Of a stretch of DNA of 64,000 nucleotides, positions 55,667-64,000 are shown in pieces. The DNA comes from Polytrichum commune (lineage: Eukaryota; Streptophyta; Polytrichopsida; Polytrichales; Polytrichaceae): NCBI GenBank assembly GCA_950295325.1, contig OX485808.1, forward strand, positions 19,610,527-19,674,526, written 5' to 3'. The number at the start of each line of letters is the position of its first letter. Positions within the stretch are counted from its first letter, which is position 1. The position numbers and the translations under genes were made by a program. The notes under the pieces are model-generated. The model saw nothing but the letters and a program-made list of their open reading frames with translations, had not been told where the DNA came from and searched no databases.

Positions 55667-58172
55667 CTATGGCCATGCCATTCTACCACCCTAACCCAAC
55701 CCTTTGTTAATAATGACCTTTGTTCTTGACTAATATCATGATTGGTCAACAAAAATCCAACATGGCTTCCGCAAGTGTAAATGAATTTGAACCAAAACAA
55801 ACATGCATTGGGAAAAATGTAGCGTGGTTTTTGCACATGTGTAAGATTTTGAAGAAACACATGCTATTGATTTTGGAAGTTTGGAAGTATACATTCAAGG
55901 TAAAAGCATCACATTCAAGCTACAAGAAGACATTCAAAAATGCAAGAATGATTCTACCTCCAAGCAGACTGTACCGGCAACTAAACTTTGGGGTAGCATC
56001 CAAAAACTGAACCCCCAGGCTCCAAAGTCACTACGTTTGAAGTCCAAGCATTTGAAGTCCAACCCTCCAAACCCTCAAGAATTTGAAATGGAAGCCTCCG
56101 GAACTAGCTCAAGCATGTGAAATCACAAGCCTCTGAACTCGCAAGCATTGGAGTCCAACCCTCCAAACTATCACACAACTAGAGCTTGCTAAGCAAACTA
56201 CAAGCAGCTAAGCTTGCACCCAATCGCTACATAGCAGCTCCGAGTGAACCTTGAGAGAGAGCGATCGAATTGGAATGCTTAGGCTTCACAAATAAATAAA
56301 TAACCAACGTCGGGCAATCTGACGTGAATTTGAATTTGTTGGTCTTACCCTGTTCAAGAATTTTTTTTGGTGCATGGTTGGGTTTACTACCTACCTTGTG
56401 GTGGGTGGGTTGTTGGCTTCCTACTTACCTAGCTAATTTTTCCATCAAGTAAAGAGAAGATTTTATAATAGTAATCGAACCACCAACAACTCCATTCATA
56501 AATGGGTACCTCTCCATTATCACCCGGTAGTTTAGGGTCATCTCGGACCATAGGCTTCAAAACAGGAGGTGGTTCACCCCAAAACCAAGAAAACCTAAGT
56601 TTTTGAGTAGCCAAGGAGTTTCTACGACATATTTTTTTAAAAGAAACACAACCCCTAGATTGGGAATTGAAAACCCAACATTGCTCATGAAAAACATCCA
56701 GTTTTGTTCCTGGGCCTGATACTTTACGAGTTTCTTTATTGTGCTCTTGCCTTTGTTTGTTTGATGCAATCGTTGGGTTACATGCTATGGATGGAAGATG
56801 TTCAATGACTATCTCATTGGAATGTGAAAGTGAAATGTATATGTAATAAAGAAAGATTAAATTCATGATTTACATTTTGTATATGTAGTGGAGGCATTTA
56901 TCACATTAAAATTTGAAAAGCTTAGTATAAAGACATGAGTCCACTTTCTAGGATGCCATTAGTACATATACGTTTGTTTTTCTCTGCAAACTTCTTGTAT
57001 ATAAGGGGTTTAATTTCATAGCGACCCATGCAGGTCATTTAGGTTTGCAATGAAGAGTCCCCCGGGCATCCTTTACATGAATGGCATGAGTCCTAAGCCA
57101 CATGCCCAAGGTCCCCAACATGCATCCAAATCTATATTTCCGTGTACACTATTGGTGGTAAAACTACTAACATAAGTGGATCTAACATAGAAGGCCAAGT
57201 GAGGTAATATGCATGTGGGTGAGAGCCAATGACTAATGGCCGAGGAGAAATATGACCTAAGTGCTTACATTCAACTCATTTGGAAATTTTAATTCCTTAA
57301 TGATGAGGAAATAGCTTGTCTATCTATCTATCTATCCGGAAACATAACATTATTAAGAGTTGGGCCCAAGTCCCATTCTAAACTAGCCTCTAGGTTGCCC
57401 TGCCCATATTCAACGTTGAACACGGGTATTTACAAGGGCAACACGAAAATAACACTACTCAACAATGCTACACTAAATATGATATTCAGTGTCATATGGT
57501 ATTTAATGTCACTATGGTAACTTTTCAGATGACAATTCGTACGAATAAGTTCACAAATATTGTCACGGATGATGGTAAAGTTCATCCATTGGCCAAAACC
57601 CTACCTTCTCTTGTCAGCAACTTGTGATGAAATATTGTCATGGATGATTGAAATTTGGATGAAAAATCACTTCGTAAGTGACAGTAATTGCAACATTGTA
57701 AAACCATAATCCCCCAAAAAAACTTACAAAGAATGACAAATAATGTTGGGTTTACATTTGGTGTTGGTGACACTATGCCGTGGTTTACAATTAGTATTGA
57801 GCATGTCAATTAGAATCGGTGACACTAAATATCATATGTAGTGTAGATTGTTATGTGGGCTTGGGGAGGAATAACCTCCAAATGGTGCAAGTATTATACC
57901 AATGAGATCCTACTTCTCTTATATTTAATGTTGAATATGAGAAACACACCTGCCAAGCTTATTGTGAAAGCCACTTAGCTGGCTTAGCTGGCTTTTATAT
58001 ATGTCCCTACCTAGTATCCGGAGGACGGACAAAGTTGTAGTGTGGCAATAATGGTGGTGGGCCCGGTCACCGGAGGTAAATTTAACAACGTTTGTAATCC
58101 CGACCGTGCTTGATCACACCCCAATGCATTATAACACTTAATTGGTTACTTGTTCATGTTTCTTATGAAATA
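55667..58172. other. Gene-free stretch with a TTTGAAGTCCAA repeat
   Basis: Near 56020-56160 the words TTTGAAGTCCAA and CCCTCCAAA.C recur. A 145-codon minus-strand frame at 56429-56866 starts with ATG but has no recognisable domain or neighbours, so I leave it uncalled. Confidence 0.4.
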
Positions 58173-58480
58173 CACTCTAAACTCCGTGGTATCACACCTG
58201 TGGCAACCAAAGTGCACATGATATTACAGAGTTTTGTAGTGTTAACATGGGTGCGTGATACTAGTGAAATAGTGTAGCATGTGACACTATGGAATACAAC
58301 AAAGTGCAACATATTAAATGGTGTGGTGTGGTGTGGTCCACTCCACTTGGCCTTCCCGGGCAATGTGGCGGACGCATGCACCAACATTCAACAAGTGGCA
58401 AAAGAAGAAGAAAAAGAAGAAGAAGGTGACACTCCACATATTGACATGTGGCACAATGCAAGAGCGTGGGTTGATTTCTT
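58173..58480 (-). mobile_element. MITE family D, reverse copy lacking one end
   Basis: It starts after TA with CACTCTAAACTCCGTGGTAT and contains a (GAA)n tract (58396-58425) and TGACACTCCACATATTGACA. The distal terminus is missing. Confidence 0.8.
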
Positions 58481-59414
58481 GGGTTTCCATTAAGTTTCCA
58501 TCGGTTTTTAGAACTATTACATTGCCAAATACATGGTGAGGACCCGAACCCAAACGTATGTTGCAGTCCCTCAACATATTCCACTTTCACTTTCCACTAA
58601 GCTCGAGAACCCATCAATTGCAAAACGGGATTTCAATTTCCCACAATACAGCAGTTGGATGAATTTCAAAGACTCCTTACATTTTCACGGACACGGCCTT
58701 TGGTCCGTGTGTAAAGTGCCCCCCAATACATACGAGAGTTTCAACGCTCTACATAAGCCTCTCTTGTGACACAAACTACCTAACATAGGTGGAGGTGAAC
58801 GTAGCCCATAAGAATGAACATCATGTGCCGCATGCGAACGTGAGTCGGCAACTAAGATAAATTGTTGGGGACAATTCATGATGCCCTAATCGCGAGCATG
58901 GATACCAAGGTGCGCCCATGTTAGCATGCAATCTACTAATTTAGAAGGAAATTGATTGCTTGATTGGGCGCTAGGAATCACCTCGTCTTTTCTTTATCCG
59001 GAGGGTTGGTATAACTTATTAGGTATCCACTTTTCAGCAACTAAGTTATGCAAGCAGTGCGTGGCCCAGTAGTATAATTCTCTAACATAGTACGGCCCCC
59101 CTCTCAAGGGGTGTGTGTCCTGGCCCGGCCACATCAATGCTCATGAATTCCGTGCAATACAAAATACAAAAGTCCGCATTGATGAGGCCAATGGTGTCTC
59201 AGTGCCTTCCCAGACACACCATACCCGAAGCCTTGTTAAGTTAAGGCGCTTCCGGCTTCTTCTTCTTCTTCTTCTTATTCTTTAAGATGCCGAATTGGAA
59301 CTTTCACGTGTGCTTTGAGAGGGTCTTCACTCTTAAGCAATCTAAGAGTGCCATGTGGCGAACTACCAAGGAAAGTTGTTGAATCATTGTTGTTTTACGT
59401 CACTACGTCAACTA
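58481..59414. other. Gene-free stretch with a (TTC)n tract
   Basis: (TTC)n lies near 59257-59275. A short inverted pair, CATCAATGC and GCATTGATG, lies near 59132 and 59177. No gene. Confidence 0.4.
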
Positions 59415-59892
59415 CACCCTAAGCTTTGTAATACCAACTTCCATAATGTCACACATTCTCTAATATCCTAGAATCCTAGGGAACGGATGTTTGTAGTTCA
59501 AATCTCGCTCCTTGTTGTCACATTTCTCTCCCATATATCACGAAATTTGTCGTTAATGCAAGCCACCAAAGAAGTCAACCCACACCCTTGCATTGCGCCA
59601 TGTGTCAACATGTGGAGTGTCACCTTTTGATTGTTATTCTTCTTCTTCTTCTTCTTATGCCACTTTGTTGAATGTTGGTGCATGCGTCCACCACATCGCC
59701 CGGGAAGGTCAAGTGGAGTGGACCACACTAGCGTAGGTGACGGGAGAACGAATTCAAATCATCCTTGCATCTCCATAATGTCACATGCTACACTAATTAT
59801 ATAGTATCACGCATCCATGTTAACACTACAAAACTCCGTAATATCACGTGCACTTTGGTTGCCACAGGTGTGATGCTTCGGAGTTTAGAGTG
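59415..59892 (+). mobile_element. MITE family D, complete copy
   Basis: A 478-bp element between TA dinucleotides; ends CACCCTAAGCTTTGTAATAC and, inverted, CACTCTAAACTCCGAAGCAT. It carries (TTC)n at about 59638-59657, at the same internal site as the copy at 20442. Confidence 0.85.
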
Positions 59893-61480
59893 TACAATGA
59901 GCAATCTATTCGTGTGGTTGGGAAATCAATGCGAAAAATAATTAACATGGACTGCACTAGTTTTCTAGTAAAGGTGCAAATAACGTGGGTCCAAGAGCTT
60001 GGGTCTTTCCCTAAGTCTTCATGAAGACCTCCAACCAACACCATGAATATTAGTTGTTCGACAAAAGTAGTCCAAAATTATTAAAAATTAAAATTAAAAT
60101 TAAATTCACCCACATTAATCTTTTGGAAGAAAAAAAATGGTCCACACTAATTATCATAAATACATACATCTGGATTTTTTTAAAATTTTTTGGTTCATTT
60201 ATAAATTAGAATCCATCGGTGCAAACAAGTATGGAGGAAACTATCCCAAATAAAGACATAATTTTATGGGCTCACAATCATAAGCCTAATATACTCTCAA
60301 ACCCAATCACACTTCAAAAGGCTCAATCTCCTGCCCTAGACTCTTGTGGCTACGGCATCAAGTTGTGTAGGTTACTCTTGTATATTTCAAGTGTAGCCCA
60401 TGACTGAAGCAATATGTCGAGGGGGGGAGGGGAGGGGGATAGTTTGGTTACATGTTGACATTCAGTCCCCACATCTACATAGCATGACTAAAAGTTCAAA
60501 TGAGATGACAAGAAGCCCATTGGGGGGACTTGTTTAGATACTAGAGCATGATTATTTCTCTGCAATGAATGTGCACACGTAGTTCAAGGGAAGCTTGAGC
60601 CAAGCCCCTTAGAATCATACAACATAAATTTAAAATGCAAGCCAAATTCATGGATATTTGACATTCAAATATGAGAATTTGGAGGGATTAAAGGGCAAGT
60701 TGTTTGTGGTGTCTACTTATCGATTGGGAAGGTGAAAATGAAATGAGTCCTTCTACAACTTGGCCACTATTGTATTGAGATGTTTTAGTTCTAGGATTGG
60801 CTTCGGAATCTCCAAATTACTCTAGTTTTCACTTTGAAGAAGTAATGATCCTCGATCTATATGGGGCATGCTAATACTAGACCCCCCCCCCCTTCTCATC
60901 CACATAATCATGACATAGCTCAAGCCAAAGTGAAGGTTCATCTATTGTAAATTTTGGAACACTAGATGGAACTTATAAATACCAGTGGAGTACTTATTAC
61001 TTCAATTCTTAATAAATTTCAATGACATATTACATTTGAAATTGGTTTATGTGTTTTGTGAGTCCTTAATATTGTTTAAGCATCGTCAACTTGAATGGTT
61101 GTGACCTTTCACAAACAACCGCGACCCTTCATGAACCTACAAAGTTAGGTTGTTGCCCTATGTTGGGGATGGGCTTCATTATGAGGACCACCAATCAAAA
61201 CCAATAGGCCATAAATGGAAGTGGAAAAATTTCCACAACTTTATCAAGCATTTGGTGGATTGTTTAGTCTCCCAAAGATTTGTAGATTAGTTGGCAAGGA
61301 CAACATTGCGCTCTTTATCGGAAGGTTAAGGGATGTATATATATAATTTTGTATGTCCCATAGTCAATATTGATTAAATTGGTGTTTAACATATCTCATT
61401 CAATTTGGAAATATATGTTTGTAATCGATTAAAGTAACAAAGTAAAAATCAAAATAAAAGCACCAATTTTTTAATCTCTT
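59893..61480. other. Gene-free AT-rich stretch
   Basis: A G-rich patch lies near 60420-60438 and a C11 run at 60882-60892. No gene or clear terminus. Confidence 0.4.
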
Positions 61481-61874
61481 CTATGGTAGATGTGCATAAA
61501 TCCAACATAGCAACAATAACGGACACTTATATGTGAGCGATATATGGTTAGGTGTGATCTAAGAACAAACACCAAAAAACACATGTTCAGAGGAGATTGG
61601 AGTACGTGCTTGAAATATGCTAACCATTATAGGTTTAATAATCAACATGATTTGGGGGGGGGGGACTTAGATGACCACTTAATGAATAAGAATATCCCCA
61701 CCTTGACAATGAATAAGATATTCATATGAGCTCTGAAATTGGTGAGGCAAATGGCTATGGGCATGGTTTGAAATTTTGGATTCACTAATCATCTCACACT
61801 AATTGCATGTTCCGTATCCTACGAGAAGTGGGTGTAGCGAGAGAGAAATGTATACATCTAAGACACATCCACTG
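61481..61874 (+). mobile_element. MITE family A copy with G11 tract
   Basis: After TA it starts TGGTAGATGTGCATAAATCC. It has TATGGTTAGGTGTGATC, AACATGATTTG followed by G11 (61654-61664), ATGACCACTTAATGAATAAG, GATATTCATATGAGCTC and CATCTAAGACACATCC. Ends are diverged. Confidence 0.8.
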
Positions 61875-61924
61875 CAAGCATTCCAAGCTTTCAATTGGGC
61901 CATGTGCCATGACATCCTCTCCAA

Positions 61925-62150
61925 AGAACGGGGAGAACCGACCGCTAGTTACAATCGAACCAGTTGAGTTTGAGAAATAACCGATTGAAGTTCAAGACTT
62001 TAGGAAAAATTCTAATCACCTTCGAGGAATTGATAGAGTAAACCCCAAATTAATAAGGAAAAACCGAAAAATGTCAACATGTAACCGGTTGGACTTGGAA
62101 AACACTAGGATCTTGATTGATTATGTCAAAAATCTCCCCGGACTTTGGTC
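61925..62150 (+). repeat. Dispersed repeat family E, copy 4
   Basis: GGGGAGAACCGACCGCTAG, then AACCAGTTGAGTTTGAG, ACATGTAACCGGTTGG and ACACTAGGATCTTGATTG. It is closest to the copy at 8165. Confidence 0.68.
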
Positions 62151-63515
62151 CTCTCCAATATAGATCGATATATTATGTACCTAAACATAACATTACTCAG
62201 TTGATGAGTTGCATGTACCTGCCCTAACTTCATATTCAGTCTAAAGCACACATATTCCAACATCCGAAAGCGTTATTCTCGAATATACTACAAGATCCAT
62301 GAACACGACTCATTAGCTAAGAGTAATGTTATGATAATGCCTAATAAGTAATGCTATGATTACATACTCTACTGAAACCTCTATGCCCATGCCATGTTAT
62401 GATTAATAAAACTGAACTTCTCTGCCCATGTATTGTAATTAACTAAACTGAACTTCGATACTTCTATCCAAGGTACAAGGTGGATCACCCAATAAGTAGA
62501 GTTCAGTACAAAAACTCAAACTGAACTTCTCGAACGTTGTAATCATGATGTTTTTTATGCTAAATTACGTGTCAAATCACCTTTAATGAAATAAAATCTC
62601 TAGATTATGGATCGTGTTCTATCTCTCACGGTAGATTGCTCACACACGTGTTGCCAAGCCTCCAAGTGGGTGAAGTTTTCGTAGCGCCTACCAAGGGGTA
62701 AGGTGGAAACATTGATTGCTATATAGAACACATGGTTTTTATTTTTAGATATATTTTCCATTAGACTACGCAGTTTATTGTATTTAGTGTCACATGTGTA
62801 ATAGTGTCTTTTATCCAATTGTGAGGCATATGTTAGGTTACACTGATGATTGATAACTTTATCATTAATGTCCCCTTATAACACTTGGTGTTCAAGTACG
62901 CTAATTGCTATCTTGGCATTGGTATGTTCAATGGTGTGTGTGATGAGGTGTATGCTTGTCTTATACGATGGTGTACAAGTTGACTAGAAGTGCACACAAA
63001 TGACACTTGATACTAGTATGCTCAAGAACATCTTCCCCTTGTATACTAAAATGCAATGTGCTATGCTAAATGTCATGATGTATATATTTTTGCACTTCAA
63101 AAAGGTTACCTACGTTGATGAAGAGTATCATATTGACAATTAGCAGACTTGACACTTTGAAACCTCTAGGCATGTAGTTCATGTTGTTCGCCAAATAGTG
63201 TGCATGACACTAAGTACCATAAATGGTGCAGTAAACTAAGATTAAGACGAGGTGTTTTTTATCCCCCCCCCCCCCCCAAAAGCAAGTGTTGGGAAACGAA
63301 GTGTCTATCTTTCAAGGCGCTCACCAACTGGGTCAATTTTGCCTTGGCCAAGTCAAGCATGATAATATCTTCAACATGTTTAAATTTGCAAATATTAAGG
63401 TAGACTTAGAGGATTAAATGAACACCAAGATATATGGTGCTAAAATTGTCACTTTAAGTGCTAAGCATATATACCAATCGCTAACTTTGTAAATTTTGAA
63501 CTTTTTTTGTTAGCA
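62151..63515. other. Gene-free stretch
   Basis: ACATAACATTACTC near 62188 and GAGTAATGTTATG near 62330 form a weak inverted pair, and AACTGAACTTC recurs near 62410, 62450 and 62520. A C14 run lies at 63263-63276. No gene. Confidence 0.4.
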
Positions 63516-63520
63516 GTTGA

Positions 63521-63615
63521 CATAACATTATTCAGATCCATAACAATGTTATTTGAGACTGATAGTATTCCATAGAATATTCTTGAACATTGTTATGGAC
63601 ATGAATAATGTTATG
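63521..63615. mobile_element. Small foldback MITE-like element (95 bp)
   Basis: Arms 63521-63550 (starting CATAACATTATTCAG) and 63586-63615 (ending GAATAATGTTATG) are inverted copies matching at 28 of 30 bases, with a 35-bp loop. The weak pair near 62188 and 62330 has a related sequence. Confidence 0.75.
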
Positions 63616-64000
63616 CAAGGGATTTCAAACACACGTGATTATCTAGATAGGTGTGACGGAGCTCCAATCCTTCCCAAGTGCCTCCCACCTCCATGTAGCT
63701 CCCCATCTGCATTGATTTCTTCTTGGTTAGGTTCAACGGGTGTGATGTCTTTAACCCTCAAAGGACACGGGGTCTCCATATATGGCCATATACACAATTT
63801 ATATGGGCTTAACCAAGTTAAGAAATCATATAATTTTTATATTTGTATGTTTGAAACAATATTAAATAAACTATGTTATGTGAAGGACAAATTAAACTTA
63901 TACTCGTACTAGACATTGATAATCAAAATACGACATGAATACATCCAAGGCACCTAGGTTACATATTTGAACTTAAATATTCAATAACATTTAAGTATTT
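63616..64000. other. Gene-free stretch to window end
   Basis: AT-rich; frames lack recognisable domains. Confidence 0.4.

Noticed and set aside
56429-56866. 145-codon minus-strand frame with an ATG start
   Set aside because: No domain or family recognised, no clear promoter, and it lies in repeat-rich DNA; the evidence is too thin for a CDS call.
1-64000. tRNA genes, rRNA, CRISPR arrays and organelle DNA inserts
   Set aside because: Looked for by eye on both strands; no tRNA with matched A and B boxes, no rRNA core motifs, no spaced short direct repeats and no plastid or mitochondrial gene was seen. A covariance-model scan would be decisive.

Overview
The window is nuclear DNA of a green plant (streptophyte; a non-seed land plant fits best, but the lineage cannot be fixed from this sequence). 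The evidence is two U6 snRNA genes with plant-type upstream elements (USE and TATA at the RNA polymerase III spacing), an A20/AN1 stress-associated protein of the MAQ-SW plant type, and an EXT-like GT47 glycosyltransferase. Gene density is very low: two intact protein-coding genes and two U6 genes in 64 kb. The rest is AT-rich, mostly non-autonomous transposon and tandem-repeat DNA.

Layout. 1-2926: gene-free, with two short tandem arrays. 2927-3593: a composite MITE. 3632-4633: two U6 genes on the minus strand in a tandem duplication. 4741-6853: the GT47 gene on the minus strand, followed at its 3' side by two partial copies of its own 3' end. 6854-8164: its upstream region, with a duplicated segment. 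8165-26000: repeat-rich, gene-free DNA. 26000-29371: a GC-rich island and a non-repetitive stretch that may be promoter and 5' leader intron of the next gene. 29372-29950: the A20/AN1 gene on the plus strand. 30650-64000: nested transposons. These include a 5'-truncated LINE with a 14-bp target-site duplication inside a MITE, a 1.1-kb hAT-type element with a perfect 8-bp duplication, Harbinger-type MITEs with TTA duplications, long-armed foldback MITEs, several satellite-like arrays, and the primer-binding site of an Athila/Tat-like LTR retrotransposon.

The most abundant element, called family A here, is a ~360-375-bp Stowaway-like MITE with TA duplications and termini reading AGGTAGAYRTGYCTAATTT. 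I count about 16 full or partial copies. Several copies carry a G-tract expanded at the same internal site, and one copy sits at the edge of a 248-bp tandem array whose unit contains that MITE's terminus. I found no clear new multi-gene system; the interest lies in the U6 and GT47 partial duplications, an interleaved (A-B-A'-B') inverted repeat, and the MITE-derived repeats. All identifications are by eye, without database searches.
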